Source of the DNA: Rhizobium sp. BK602
GTDB lineage: Bacteria; Pseudomonadota; Alphaproteobacteria; Rhizobiales; Rhizobiaceae
Direction of reading: 5' to 3'
Assembly: GCF_014195095.1 (NCBI RefSeq)
Contig: NZ_JACIBC010000003.1
Span: forward strand, 1 to 64,000
Length of the DNA: 64,000 nucleotides
The notes beneath the pieces are model-generated. The model made no database searches and had not been told where the DNA came from. It was given only the letters and a program-made list of their open reading frames with translations. Position numbers and translations under genes: made by a program. Of the stretch, positions 1-10,868 are shown one piece after another. Positions within the stretch are counted from its first letter, which is position 1; each line of letters opens with the position of its first letter.

Positions 1-1764
1 GGCTCGGTCGGCGTCATCTACCGGCAGTTCTCGGTGACGATCGTCTCGGCGATGATCCTGTCTGTCATCGTGGCGCTGATCCTGACGCCGGCGCTGTGCG
101 CGACGATCCTCAAGGCGCCCGAGCACGGCGCCAAGCAGCGCGGCGCCTTCGGCTGGTTCAACCGCAATTTCGAGCGCGCGACGCTGCGTTATCAAAGCGG
201 CATTCACGGCATGATCCGCCGGAGTGCCGCCTTCCTGCTGATCTTCGTGCTGATCGGCGCCGCCGTCGGCTATCTGTTCAACCGCCTGCCGAGCTCGTTC
301 CTGCCGGACGAGGACCAGGGCACGCTCATGACCAGCGTCCAGCTTCCGGCCGGCGCAACCGCCGATCGGACCGAAAAAGCTTTGCGGCAAATCACGGACT
401 ACTATCTCCAGGATGAGAAGGATTACGTTCAGGGCGTCATGGGTGTCGTCGGCTTCGGTTTTGGCGGCCAGGGCCAGAATGTCGGCCTGGCCTTTGTCAA
501 ACTGAAGGATTTTGCCGAGCGCAAGACGCCGCAATCGAAGGCGCAGGCCATTGCTGGCCGCGCGATGGGCGCCTTCTCCAAGATCAAGGACGGCAGTGTT
601 TTCGCAATGTCGCCGCCGGCCATTCCCGGCTTCGGCAACAATAGCGGCTTCGACTTCTATATCAAGGACACAAATGGCGCAGGTCATGCGGCCCTGATCG
701 CCGCCCGCAACCAATTGCTCAGCGCGGCGGCCAAGAGCAGCAAGCTCAGCGGCACCCGTCCCAACGGGCAGGAGGATACCCCGCAATATTCGGTCGACAT
801 CGATGCGGAAAAGGCAAGCGCGCTCGATATCACGCTGTCGGATATCGATACGACGCTGTCGACCGCCTGGGGCGGCACCTATGTCAACGACTTCATCGAT
901 CGTGGCCGCGTCAAGAAAGTCTATGTCCAGGCCGACAAGAATTTCCGCATGCAGCCGGAGGATTTCGGCCGCTGGTATGTCAAGAACTCCGATAGCAGCA
1001 TGGTTCCCTTCTCGGCCTTTGCGACCGGAAAATGGACCTATGGCTCACCGCGTCTCGAGCGCTATAACGGCTCGTCCGCGGTCGAAATCCAGGGTTCCGC
1101 CGCCGCCGGCATCTCCTCCGGCGACGCCATGAACGAGATCGACAAGATCATGGCCTCCCTGCCGCCCGGCTTCAGCCACGAATGGACCAGCCTGTCGGCC
1201 CAGGAGAAGCTCTCCGGCAACCAGGCGACCCAGCTCTACGCCATCTCCATCCTCGTCGTCTTCCTGGCGCTCGCCGCCCTCTATGAAAGCTGGTCGATCC
1301 CACTCGCCGTCATGCTGTCGGTGCCGATCGGCATCTTCGGCGCACTGCTCGCCGCCACCCTGTTCGGCCAGTCCAACGACGTCTATTTCAAGGTCGGCCT
1401 GCTGACCACCATAGGGTTGGCGGCCAAGAACGCCATCCTGATCGTCGAATTCGCCATCGAGCAGCAGGCGAGCGGCAAGGATCTGGTGCAGGCGACGCTG
1501 GAGGCCGCCCGCCAGCGGCTGCGGCCGATCCTGATGACCTCGCTCGCCTTCATCCTTGGCGTCATGCCGCTCGCCGTCGCCAATGGTGCCGGCTCCGGCA
1601 GCCAGAACTCGATCGGCATCGGCGTCATGGGCGGCATGATCTCGGCGACCGTGCTGGGCATCTTCTTCATCCCGCTGCTCTTCGTCTCCGTCCGCCGCGT
1701 CTTCAAGGGCAAGGTCGGGCCGACGACGACAGCGGTGGATGCAAAACCTGATCCGGCGGGCTGA
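1..1764 (+). CDS. RND efflux pump inner-membrane permease, C-terminal part (5' end outside window)
   Basis: The reading frame is open from base 1 and encodes 587 residues of an HAE1-type (AcrB/MexB-like) RND transporter, which normally has about 1,040 residues; roughly the first 450 are outside the window. These proton-driven trimers pump drugs out through a periplasmic adaptor and an outer-membrane channel. Visible landmarks are the membrane segment with [10 protein letters not shown], the second periplasmic porter domain opening with [11 protein letters not shown], the helix containing [13 protein letters not shown] (the Lys of the proton relay) and the terminal [11 protein letters not shown] region. 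The outer-membrane factor gene follows 60 bp downstream, so the two form an operon; the adaptor gene is presumably upstream. The substrate cannot be read from the sequence. Confidence 0.95.
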   Translation, partial: GSVGVIYRQFSVTIVSAMILSVIVALILTPALCATILKAPEHGAKQRGAFGWFNRNFERATLRYQSGIHGMIRRSAAFLLIFVLIGAAVGYLFNRLPSSFLPDEDQGTLMTSVQLPAGATADRTEKALRQITDYYLQDEKDYVQGVMGVVGFGFGGQGQNVGLAFVKLKDFAERKTPQSKAQAIAGRAMGAFSKIKDGSVFAMSPPAIPGFGNNSGFDFYIKDTNGAGHAALIAARNQLLSAAAKSSKLSGTRPNGQEDTPQYSVDIDAEKASALDITLSDIDTTLSTAWGGTYVNDFIDRGRVKKVYVQADKNFRMQPEDFGRWYVKNSDSSMVPFSAFATGKWTYGSPRLERYNGSSAVEIQGSAAAGISSGDAMNEIDKIMASLPPGFSHEWTSLSAQEKLSGNQATQLYAISILVVFLALAALYESWSIPLAVMLSVPIGIFGALLAATLFGQSNDVYFKVGLLTTIGLAAKNAILIVEFAIEQQASGKDLVQATLEAARQRLRPILMTSLAFILGVMPLAVANGAGSGSQNSIGIGVMGGMISATVLGIFFIPLLFVSVRRVFKGKVGPTTTAVDAKPDPAG

Positions 1765-1824
1765 GGGCCTCTCTTGGCCTGCCGCCTGTCTCTCAAACGA
1801 TCACATTCAAAGAGAAGGGATTTC

Positions 1825-3333
1825 ATGTCCGTCCTTCATTCGACGTCGTATGCCGGCCCGATACGCCGGAGATCGAGGCTCATTCCGCTGGCGGCGGTGC
1901 TTCTCTGCACCTCGGTGCTCACGGGTTGCGTCGTCGGACCGGATTATGAGAAGCCGACTGTTGCCATGCCGAGCCATTGGAGCCGCCAGGCTTCGTCCAA
2001 GCAGGGGGCCGCGCCCGATCTCTCGCAATGGTGGAAGCAGCTTCGCGATCCGACCCTGAATGCGCTGATCGAGGAAGCCGTCCAGACGAATCTCGACGTC
2101 GCAACGGCAAAGGCGAAGATTCGCGAGGCGCGCGCGACCTATCGCGAGCAGAAGGGCGCGCTTCTGCCAACGGCCGAGGCAACGGCTTCGGCGACGCGCA
2201 ACCGAACGGCCGCTTCCGACGGCAGCGCCGCCAGCATCTATAGCGAATATCAGCCGGGCTTCGACGCAAGCTGGGAGCTCGATCTGTTCGGCGGCAACAA
2301 GCGCTCCGCCGAGGCGGCGCGCCGCGGGGTCGAAGCTGCCGAAGAGGATCTGCGCGATACGCTGGTGACGCTGGTGGGCGATGTTGCCACCTATTATGTC
2401 CAGGCGCGCGAATATCAGGCACTGCGGGATCTGGCCCAAAGGACGGCTGTCTCGCAAAGGAAGACCGCCTCGCTCACTCAGGAGCAATATAAGGCGGGAA
2501 CGGTGACCGCCGTGGATGCGGCCAATGCCGACGGCCAGGCGAGCAGCACCGAAGCGGACATCCCGAGCTATCAGATATCCTATGTGGAGGCGTTGCATAA
2601 GCTTGCCGTGCTTCTCGGCAAACCGCCGGCGGCTCTGGACGAGCGCCTGAAGAAGACGGCGCCGATCCCGCAGCCGCCCCTCAAGGTCTCCACTGGCATT
2701 CCGGCGACGATATTGACATCGCGGCCCGATGTCCGCCTCGCCGAGCGGCAACTCGCGCAATACACCGCGAAAATCGGGGTCGCCGAGGCGAACCGCTATC
2801 CGTCGATTTCACTGACCGGAAGCATCACCTCGTCCGCCACCGACATCGCCGATCTCGGCCGCAAGTCGACGATCGGCTGGTCGTTCGGCCCGACGGTGAC
2901 CATACCGATCTTCCAGGGTGGCCAGTTGAAGGCGGCCGTCGACGTCGCCAAGGCGGAGCGCGATCAGTATTATATCGCCTATCAGTCGGTGGTCCTGACC
3001 GCCATGCAGGATGTCGAGGACGCCATCGTCTCCCTGACCCAGGAGAAACTGAAGAATGCAAAGCTTGCGGCATCCGCCGCATCCTATCGCAGGGCATCGG
3101 CACTCTCGCGGGAGCTGAACAAGGCCGGCGCGACCGACTTCCTCGATGTTCTCGATGCCGAGCGTTCGCTCTATAGCGCTGAAAGCTCGCTCATCCAAAG
3201 CAAGGCTTCGATCGCCACCAACTATATCTCCCTCAACAAGGCGCTGGGCGGAGGATGGGACGGCGAGATCGACAGTTCGACGCCGGTCGTGGCCGACAAG
3301 ATGGGACCGGCCCGCATTCGCTCATCCTTCTGA
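1825..3333 (+). CDS. RND efflux outer-membrane factor lipoprotein (OprM/NodT family)
   Basis: This is a 502-residue TolC-like outer-membrane channel of the NodT/OprM lipoprotein class and the exit duct for the RND pump encoded just upstream. A lipoprotein signal ends in LTGC (Cys35), followed by VVGPDYEKP, the typical mature start of the family. Two OEP repeats with long helices follow, including LDLFGGNKRSAEAARR in the first half and TIPIFQGGQLKAAVDVAKAE in the second. I chose the ATG at 1825 because AGAGAAGGGA lies just upstream; an in-frame ATG at 1774 would add 17 charged residues before the signal peptide and lacks a clear ribosome site. Length is normal for the family. Confidence 0.93.
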   Translation: MSVLHSTSYAGPIRRRSRLIPLAAVLLCTSVLTGCVVGPDYEKPTVAMPSHWSRQASSKQGAAPDLSQWWKQLRDPTLNALIEEAVQTNLDVATAKAKIREARATYREQKGALLPTAEATASATRNRTAASDGSAASIYSEYQPGFDASWELDLFGGNKRSAEAARRGVEAAEEDLRDTLVTLVGDVATYYVQAREYQALRDLAQRTAVSQRKTASLTQEQYKAGTVTAVDAANADGQASSTEADIPSYQISYVEALHKLAVLLGKPPAALDERLKKTAPIPQPPLKVSTGIPATILTSRPDVRLAERQLAQYTAKIGVAEANRYPSISLTGSITSSATDIADLGRKSTIGWSFGPTVTIPIFQGGQLKAAVDVAKAERDQYYIAYQSVVLTAMQDVEDAIVSLTQEKLKNAKLAASAASYRRASALSRELNKAGATDFLDVLDAERSLYSAESSLIQSKASIATNYISLNKALGGGWDGEIDSSTPVVADKMGPARIRSSF

Positions 3334-3353
3334 CGGGCCGGTCAGCGGCGTTC

Positions 3354-4022
3354 TCATGGCCAGAGCAAGTCCCGTTCCCAGGCGCTGTTGGAATTTGCCC
3401 GTTGGAACAGCAGTCTCTTGTGCAGCCTGTCGGTTGCGCCCTGCCAGAATTCGATCCGCGTAGGAACCACGACATAGACCTGCCAGGCGGCGCTCGTCAG
3501 ATCCGGGTTCTGGTCGATGCGACCGCGGGAAGCAGCCATGGCCTTGTCGACAGATGAGGGGTGGTCGAGACGTTCGCTTTGCCGTTCAAGCAATACGCTG
3601 GCGCGGGCGTCGGGCGATCGCGCCAGGAAATCCTGATGGCATATGGCCTCGTCCAGCGCTTTCGCCTTGCCGCGAATACGCACCTGTCGGCCGAGCTTCT
3701 GCCAGTAGAAGGTCAGCGCCACGTCCGGCCGCACATCGATCTGCCGGCCCTTCGGGCTTTCGGAACTGACGGCGAAATACCAGCCGGTATCATCGACATT
3801 CTTGAGGATGAGAACTCTTGCGTCGGGATGTCCGTCGGCGTCGACTGTCGACAAGGTCATGGCGTGCGGCTCGGCGATATCGGCGGCGATGGCGGCCTCC
3901 AGCCAGTCGAGAAAAAGAGCCTGCGGCGGACCGCCGGCATCCGAGAAATCGACCGGTACGAACGGGCCTTCAAGTGCCTTCAATCCGCGCAGTCGTTGCC
4001 TGACCGTATCAAATGCTTGCAT
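3354..4022 (-). CDS. Pyridoxamine 5'-phosphate oxidase-family flavoprotein
   Basis: This 222-residue protein resembles PdxH: an FMN-binding split barrel (HAMTLSTVDADGHPDARVLI, then WYFAVSSESPKGRQID and ALTFYWQKLGRQVRIRG) and the PdxH C-terminal dimerisation region (VYVVVPTRIEFWQG...RLHKRLLF). PdxH makes pyridoxal 5'-phosphate from the pyridoxine and pyridoxamine phosphates. AAGGAG precedes the chosen ATG at 4022. The gene overlaps the end of the HAD phosphatase by 14 bp, so the two are translationally coupled and share the divergent GntR-controlled promoter. A GntR-controlled PdxH-like gene beside a phosphatase is not the usual housekeeping pdxH setting, so it may be a paralogue acting on another substrate. 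Confidence 0.8.
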   Translation of the reverse strand: MQAFDTVRQRLRGLKALEGPFVPVDFSDAGGPPQALFLDWLEAAIAADIAEPHAMTLSTVDADGHPDARVLILKNVDDTGWYFAVSSESPKGRQIDVRPDVALTFYWQKLGRQVRIRGKAKALDEAICHQDFLARSPDARASVLLERQSERLDHPSSVDKAMAASRGRIDQNPDLTSAAWQVYVVVPTRIEFWQGATDRLHKRLLFQRANSNSAWERDLLWP

Positions 4023-4767
4023 GTCTTTGATTCTCCTTGGTGATGAAGGTGCCGTGATCGATATCGCTGGAAAGATCCGGCAGGGTGAGGATGTCGACCA
4101 GTTTCGGGACATTGAAATCGGCCGTGGGATCGACGCTGCCGACGAGGATCGTTTTCAGACCTGCGTTGCGCCCGCCCGCAATATCGGCCTTGGGGTTGTC
4201 TCCGATCATGAAGATCGCTTTTTCAGGCGCGATGCTGTCAAGCACATGCTCGAAATAGGCCCTGTTCGGTTTTTCGAGGCCGACCTGGCCGGAGGAGAAG
4301 GTCTTCGAAATCCGGTTCGCCAGACCAAGCGCTGTGATGATCCCATCCAGCTCGGGCGCGAAATTTGACATCACGACATGCCGCCAGCCCCGCGATGAAA
4401 GGACATCCAGTGTCTGCGTCGCGCCTTCCATGCATGTCCATTGCCGCGCATCGAGATAGACAGAGCGGGCCAGAACGGCCGCCTTTGCCGCCAGTTCGTC
4501 ACTGAGACCAAGCGTTTTCAGCGCGCTTGCCGAGACCGATTGCAGATTGTCCCACCAGCGATCCGGACGGCCGGCGAAATCATGGCGCAGTTCCCTTTGA
4601 TGCCATGGAAAGCCGCCGCCGAGATGGGGCCGGATCTCATCCTCGCTCATGGCAAGCTTGGGGTCTAAGAGGCGGACGGCCTTCACCAGCGCACCGGTGA
4701 AGCGACCCGGCCTCATCGCTAGCGTGCCCTCGAAATCCCAGATGATGGTCCGTCCTGTCTCTGCCAT
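4009..4767 (-). CDS. HAD-superfamily hydrolase (probable phosphatase)
   Basis: This 252-residue HAD hydrolase has a helical cap. Motif I is DFEGTL (Asp11-Glu13), motif II is in VVMSNF, motif III is the Lys of GLEKPNRAYF and motif IV is MIGDNPKADIAG. The nucleophile Asp11 is present, but the usual Asp two residues later is Glu13, which is uncommon because that residue is the general acid/base. The substrate is unknown. The start is the ATG at 4767, after GGAAAG; a longer in-frame extension would run through the operator region and into the divergent regulator. It is the first gene of a two-gene operon with the PPOX protein, reading away from the GntR regulator. Confidence 0.8.
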   Translation of the reverse strand: MAETGRTIIWDFEGTLAMRPGRFTGALVKAVRLLDPKLAMSEDEIRPHLGGGFPWHQRELRHDFAGRPDRWWDNLQSVSASALKTLGLSDELAAKAAVLARSVYLDARQWTCMEGATQTLDVLSSRGWRHVVMSNFAPELDGIITALGLANRISKTFSSGQVGLEKPNRAYFEHVLDSIAPEKAIFMIGDNPKADIAGGRNAGLKTILVGSVDPTADFNVPKLVDILTLPDLSSDIDHGTFITKENQRHASI

Positions 4768-4813
4768 GTGGTTTCTTTCCGTCGATTGCGGTGCGCTATG
4801 AGTCAGGCTATAT

Positions 4814-4845
4814 TGGTCTAGACTGCATATCAATGGTCTAGACCA
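4814..4845. promoter_or_regulatory. Paired GntR-type operator boxes (TGGTCTAGAC repeats)
   Basis: A perfect 12-bp palindrome, TGGTCTAGACCA, lies at 4834-4845. A second copy matching 11 of 12 bases (TGGTCTAGACTG at 4814-4825) starts exactly 20 bp earlier, about two helical turns away. Both lie in the 100-bp space between the HAD gene and the divergent GntR gene. The HutC/UTRA regulator PhnF of mycobacteria binds TGGTATAGACCA, which is nearly identical. Autoregulation plus repression of the HAD-PPOX operon is inferred. Confidence 0.75.
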
Positions 4846-4867
4846 TTTATTAAGGGATCGATGTGAC

Positions 4868-5635
4868 ATGACCGTGACGCCCGCCGACCGCAACGCCGCG
4901 AGCTTCGCGAAGGCCGACGGCGCCGGACCTCTCTGGCAACGTGTCGCCACGTCGATCCACGCCAAGATCCAGGCCGGGGAGTATGGTCCCGGCGTGCAAT
5001 TGCCCCCGGATCGTCAGATCGCCGCCGATTACGGCGTGAGCCGTATGACCGTGCGGCAGGCGCTTGCCGCGCTGGAGAAAAAGGGAACCATTCGCATCGA
5101 ACACGGCAACGGCACCTTCGTCAGCGAGGACCCGGTGCCCTATGCCATCGGCAAGCGCGTTCGCTTCGACGAAAACCTCAACAGCGCGGAACTGTCGCCG
5201 GACCGCCGGCTGCTGCGCTGGCGGCTGATGGAGGCCGATCCGGAGATTGCTGCCGCCCTTGTACTCGCCGTGCATGTTCCGGTGATCGAAATGACCATCG
5301 GCGCCTTCGCGAATGAGCGGCCGATCGCGTTCGGTAACCGCTACTGCTGTGCCAGCCGTTTCGCCGGCTTTGCCGAGGCCTTCCAGCAGGATCGTTCCTT
5401 TTCGAAGGCGTTGAGACGTTACGGAGTTGAGGATTATTTGCGCAAGAAAACGGAGATCATCGCCCGGATGCCGAGCGCTGAGGAAGCCAAGTTCCTGCGG
5501 CAGGCGCGAACTTTGCCGGTTCTTGCCTATACCGCTCTGGACGTGGATGCGAAGGGGGAGCCTCTCTCCTATTTCGACGGCTGCTTTGCGGCTGAACGCG
5601 TCAAGATCGTCGTCGATCTGCCCGCCGAGGGATAG
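4868..5635 (+). CDS. GntR-family transcriptional regulator, HutC/PhnF type with UTRA domain
   Basis: This 255-residue protein has an N-terminal winged helix (helix-turn-helix around residues 48-72, with YGVSRMTVRQALAALEKKG and the wing GNGTFV) and a C-terminal UTRA ligand-binding domain ending in YFDGCFAAERVKI. It resembles PhnF, a repressor of phosphorus- or phosphonate-related genes, but the ligand cannot be deduced here. It is divergent from the HAD-PPOX operon and separated from it by two PhnF-like palindromes, so it most likely represses both itself and that operon. The start is the ATG at 4868; no strong Shine-Dalgarno is visible, only a GGGATCGATG stretch. Confidence 0.88.
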   Translation: MTVTPADRNAASFAKADGAGPLWQRVATSIHAKIQAGEYGPGVQLPPDRQIAADYGVSRMTVRQALAALEKKGTIRIEHGNGTFVSEDPVPYAIGKRVRFDENLNSAELSPDRRLLRWRLMEADPEIAAALVLAVHVPVIEMTIGAFANERPIAFGNRYCCASRFAGFAEAFQQDRSFSKALRRYGVEDYLRKKTEIIARMPSAEEAKFLRQARTLPVLAYTALDVDAKGEPLSYFDGCFAAERVKIVVDLPAEG

Positions 5636-5653
5636 CGCTTTACCCTATCCCAT

Positions 5654-7495
<1,842 letters not shown>

Positions 7496-7497
7496 CG

Positions 7498-8346
7498 TCA
7501 CACCTCCTTCGACAGGCGTGGGTCGACGAGATCGCGCAATCCGTCGCCGAGAAGCTGGAGGGAAAGGACGGCGAAGACGATGGCAAGGCCAGGGAAATAC
7601 ATCAGCCAGGGCGATGCGTTCATATATTCGCGTCCCATCGCCAGCATGGTGCCCCAGGTGGGCATGTCCGAGCCGACCCCGACGCCGAGAAAGGAGAGGC
7701 TGGCCTCGGCCAGCATGGCGGAGGCAAAGATGAAGCTGCTCTGCACCAGGATGGGCGAGGCGAGATTGAGCAGGATATGGCGCAAGAGGATCTGCCAGGT
7801 CGGCAGGCCGAGCGTCTTGGCCGCTTCCACATAGGGCAGCTCGCGCAGCACGAGCGTGGATCCGCGCACGACGCGGGCGAGCCGCGGCGCGTAGGTGATG
7901 CCGAGCGCCAGGATGACATTGGCGAGCGACGGGCCGAGGGCCGCGACCAGGGCGATGGCGAGCAGGATGTCGGGAAAGGACATCATCGCATCGAGAAGCC
8001 GCGATATCGATGCGTCGAGCCGCCGGAAATAGCCGGCGCAGACGCCGAGCACGATGCCGAGCGCCGTTGCCAGAAGCACGACGCCGGCGCTGACGGCGAG
8101 CGAGATGCGTGCCGCATAGATCGCGCGGGAAAAGACATCCCTTCCGAATTCGTCGGTCCCGAACAGATGGGCGAGCGACGGCGGCTTCAGCTTGTTGGCG
8201 ATCGACAGCTTGTTGGGCGCATAGGGCGCGATCCAGGGGGCCAGGATCGCGGCCAGAACGATGACGAGCAGGATGACGGTGCCGAACAGGATCGCCTTGT
8301 TGCGCAGGATGCGGCGCGCGCGGCGCAGGAAGGGAACGGCCGCCAT
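7498..8346 (-). CDS. Dipeptide-type ABC importer permease (DppC-like)
   Basis: This 282-residue BPD_transp_1 permease has the DppC N-terminal region (a membrane helix followed by a periplasmic loop containing HLFGTDEFGRDVFSRAIYAA), five further membrane helices and the ATPase-docking EAA loop (EAAKTLGLPTWQILLRHILLN). The C-terminus VDPRL is typical of the family. The ATG at 8346 shares its A with the upstream permease's stop (TGATG), so the two are translationally coupled; a GTG one codon earlier is also possible. It pairs with the permease at 8346-9296. Confidence 0.92.
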   Translation of the reverse strand: MAAVPFLRRARRILRNKAILFGTVILLVIVLAAILAPWIAPYAPNKLSIANKLKPPSLAHLFGTDEFGRDVFSRAIYAARISLAVSAGVVLLATALGIVLGVCAGYFRRLDASISRLLDAMMSFPDILLAIALVAALGPSLANVILALGITYAPRLARVVRGSTLVLRELPYVEAAKTLGLPTWQILLRHILLNLASPILVQSSFIFASAMLAEASLSFLGVGVGSDMPTWGTMLAMGREYMNASPWLMYFPGLAIVFAVLSLQLLGDGLRDLVDPRLSKEV

Positions 8347-9296
8347 CACAGTCGCACCCTCGGATCGACGATGACATAGAGCATGTCGACAATGAAATTG
8401 ATGAGCACGTAGATCACCGCCACGACGAGAAGCGTCCCCTGAATGACCGGATAGTCGCGCCGCAGGACGGCGGAGACGACGAGGCTGCCGATCCCCGGCA
8501 GGCCGAATACGGTTTCCGTGACCACGGCGCCGGATACCAGAAGGGCGATGCTGAGGCCGATCACCGTGATGATCGGGATGAGCGCGTTCTTCAAGGCATG
8601 TTTGAGCACGACGGTTCGCTCGGCCGCACCCTTTGCACGGGCGGTGCGGATATAGTCGTCGCCGAGCACGTCGAGCATGGCCGCGCGGGTAAAGCGGGTG
8701 ATCAGGGCGGAATTGACGATGCCGAGCGCGATCGCCGGCAGGACGAGATGACCGATACGCTCGAAGAAGCCCGATTCAGGGCCGCCATATCCCGAAACCG
8801 GGAACCAGCCGAGGCTGACGGCGAAGGTCTGGATGAGGATGAGGCCTAGCCAGAAGCTCGGAACGCTGGCCGCGACCATCGTAATGCCGACGACGATCTG
8901 GTCGAAGAGCGTTCCGCGCTTGTAGGCGGAGATGATGCCGACCGGCAGCGCGATCGCCGTGGCGATCAGGATCGAGAACAGCGTCAGGAAGAAGGTCGGC
9001 TCGGCACGGGCGGCGAGCGCCGTCGTCACCGGCATGTTGAGGAAGATCGATTGACCAAGATCCCCGCGCACCGCATGCGCGAGAAACGAGACATATTGCT
9101 GGATGAGCGGGGCATTCAGCCCCAGCCTCTCGCGCAGTTCGGCGATGTCCTGGGGCGTGGCGTCCGCCCCAAGCATCACGGCGGCCGGATCACCCGGGGT
9201 GACGCGCACGATCAGGAAGACGACGGTGGCCAGCACCAGCAGCACGGCGAGGATGCCAACCAGCCGGCTGGCAAAAGCCCGGATGATATTCGACAT
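8346..9296 (-). CDS. Dipeptide-type ABC importer permease (DppB-like)
   Basis: This 316-residue permease has the DppB pattern: a first helix (LVGILAVLLVLATVVFLIV), the motif RVTPGDPAAVMLG, a long periplasmic loop that includes LRERLGLNAPLIQQYV, and the EAA-type loop with YIRTARAKGAAERTVVLKHALKNA. It ends in MLYVIVDPRVRL, as DppB proteins do. It is the first permease after the solute-binding-protein gene, 9 bp downstream of it, and overlaps the DppC-like gene by one base. Together they form the membrane channel of the importer. Confidence 0.92.
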   Translation of the reverse strand: MSNIIRAFASRLVGILAVLLVLATVVFLIVRVTPGDPAAVMLGADATPQDIAELRERLGLNAPLIQQYVSFLAHAVRGDLGQSIFLNMPVTTALAARAEPTFFLTLFSILIATAIALPVGIISAYKRGTLFDQIVVGITMVAASVPSFWLGLILIQTFAVSLGWFPVSGYGGPESGFFERIGHLVLPAIALGIVNSALITRFTRAAMLDVLGDDYIRTARAKGAAERTVVLKHALKNALIPIITVIGLSIALLVSGAVVTETVFGLPGIGSLVVSAVLRRDYPVIQGTLLVVAVIYVLINFIVDMLYVIVDPRVRL

Positions 9297-9305
9297 GGCG
9301 CGCTC

Positions 9306-10829
9306 TTACTGCCGGGCTTCGACGTTCCAGAAGGTCGGCCAGTAATGCGGCACATAGCCGTTGACGCCCTTGGCAAGACCCGACAGCGCATTGAAATTGC
9401 CGGCCTTGAACAGCGGAGCATCGTCATAGAGCGTCGTCTGGATGGTTTCCCAGGCCTTCTTCTTTTCGTCCGGCGTCACGGCTGCGAGATAGGTGGCGAC
9501 CGCCTTGGTCTTGGCCTCGGACGTGTACCAGCCGGGATAGCTGTCCGAGATCGTGTTCAGCGTCGTGGGATCGCCCGGGAAGTTGCTGTGGGTGATGAAG
9601 ATATCCCATTGCTTCGGATCGGCGCGGCGGGTCGTCAGTGTCGCCCAGTCCGTCACCTGCAGGTCCACCTTGAAACCGGCGGCCTCCAGATAGGCCTTGG
9701 CGACCTCCGCCATCTTGTAGTGGAACTCGTACTGGCGCGAGGTCAGCAGCCGGATGGGCGTGCCGTCATAGCCGGCTTTCTTCATCAATTCGGCCGCGGC
9801 GGCGGGGTCGCCTTCGCCATAGCGGGCAACACCGGCTTCGGTGTGCCAGAAGAAACCTTCGGGATAATAGGCGCCGTCGACCTTGTAGAATTTCTCGTCG
9901 GCGAAGGCCGCCATCATCATGTCGGTCGGATTGAGCGCCACCTGAACGGCGTTGCGCAGATCCTTGTTGGTCAGCAGACCTTCCTTCATGTTCATGTTGA
10001 GGGAGACCCAGCCGCTGGACGGCATGACGACGGGAGCGGCCTTGTCACTCGCCGCGATGCGGTCATAGGCGCTGAAGGGCAGGGAGTCGGCGAAATCATA
10101 CTGGCCGGCGAGCAGGCCTTCGACCCGGGTATTGGCATCCGGCACCGGAACGAAGCGCAGTTCGTCCGCAAGCGTCTCGCGCTTGCCGGCATAGTTGCTC
10201 GGCTCCCCGTCGGGAGACTTGTAGCCCTCGAAGCGGACGAGCTGGATATATTGATCGGGCTTGCGCTCCTTGAGCTTGTAGGGGCCGGTGCCGACGAATT
10301 CGCTCAGAGTGTCGGCGATCTTGGTCGCCGGCATGATGATCGATGCCTGGGAGAGGGTGGCGACGAGCGGCGAATAGCGCGATTTCAGCTTGATGGTGAC
10401 GGCATTGTCGCCGTCGGCGGCGATGCTGTCGACGACCTGGGCGACCTGCTTGCCCTTGGAGTTGATCTTCAGCCAGCGTTGCAGCGAGGCGACGACATCG
10501 GCGGATGTCATCGCGCTGCCGTCATGGAAGGCAACGCCCTGGCGCAGAGGGATCTTGTAGGTCAGCCCGTCCTCGGAAATAGACGGCATCGCGGCGGCGA
10601 GCAGCGGCTTTGGCTGCCATTCGGCATCGAACGTATAGAGTGTTTCGAATATGTGCTGGCTGATAGTGCCGACGAGATCGGTCGGCGTCAGCATCTGGTC
10701 GAGCGTCGGCGGCTCGCCGACGGTTGCGATGGTCAGGACGCCGCCCTTGTGACCCTCGGCCACAGCCGGCCCGGTCATCGCGAGCAAGAGAGCGGCCGCG
10801 CCGGCCGCCAGAAGTGATGCTAATTTCAT
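9306..10829 (-). CDS. Dipeptide-type ABC importer solute-binding protein
   Basis: This 507-residue family-5 (SBP_bac_5) periplasmic binding protein has a clear Sec signal peptide (MKLASLLAAGAAALLLAM ending in AVAEG). Family hallmarks are the early GEPPTLDQMLTPTD segment, FETLYTFDAEWQPKPLLAA, the LRQGVAFHDGSAMTSADV block and GTGPYKLKERKPDQ. It delivers the ligand to the adjacent permeases. It lies between the amidohydrolase gene (39 bp upstream) and the DppB-like gene, so the five genes probably form one unit read from the LacI-controlled promoter near 12.2 kb. The ligand is unknown. Confidence 0.93.
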   Translation of the reverse strand: MKLASLLAAGAAALLLAMTGPAVAEGHKGGVLTIATVGEPPTLDQMLTPTDLVGTISQHIFETLYTFDAEWQPKPLLAAAMPSISEDGLTYKIPLRQGVAFHDGSAMTSADVVASLQRWLKINSKGKQVAQVVDSIAADGDNAVTIKLKSRYSPLVATLSQASIIMPATKIADTLSEFVGTGPYKLKERKPDQYIQLVRFEGYKSPDGEPSNYAGKRETLADELRFVPVPDANTRVEGLLAGQYDFADSLPFSAYDRIAASDKAAPVVMPSSGWVSLNMNMKEGLLTNKDLRNAVQVALNPTDMMMAAFADEKFYKVDGAYYPEGFFWHTEAGVARYGEGDPAAAAELMKKAGYDGTPIRLLTSRQYEFHYKMAEVAKAYLEAAGFKVDLQVTDWATLTTRRADPKQWDIFITHSNFPGDPTTLNTISDSYPGWYTSEAKTKAVATYLAAVTPDEKKKAWETIQTTLYDDAPLFKAGNFNALSGLAKGVNGYVPHYWPTFWNVEARQ

Positions 10830-10868
10830 TTCGTTCCCCTTTTTTGGCCTTGTTTGCGGCCGGATTTC

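Noticed and set aside
7496..8392. In-frame 5' extension of the first Dpp ATPase gene
   Set aside because: Arg/Pro/His-rich and overlaps a good permease gene; the real start is the ATG at 7495, 2 bp after the permease stop.
9051..10817. 588-codon plus-strand frame opposite the first binding-protein gene
   Set aside because: Product is His/Arg/Gly/Glu-rich without domains; it is the antisense of a clear SBP_bac_5 gene in GC-rich DNA.
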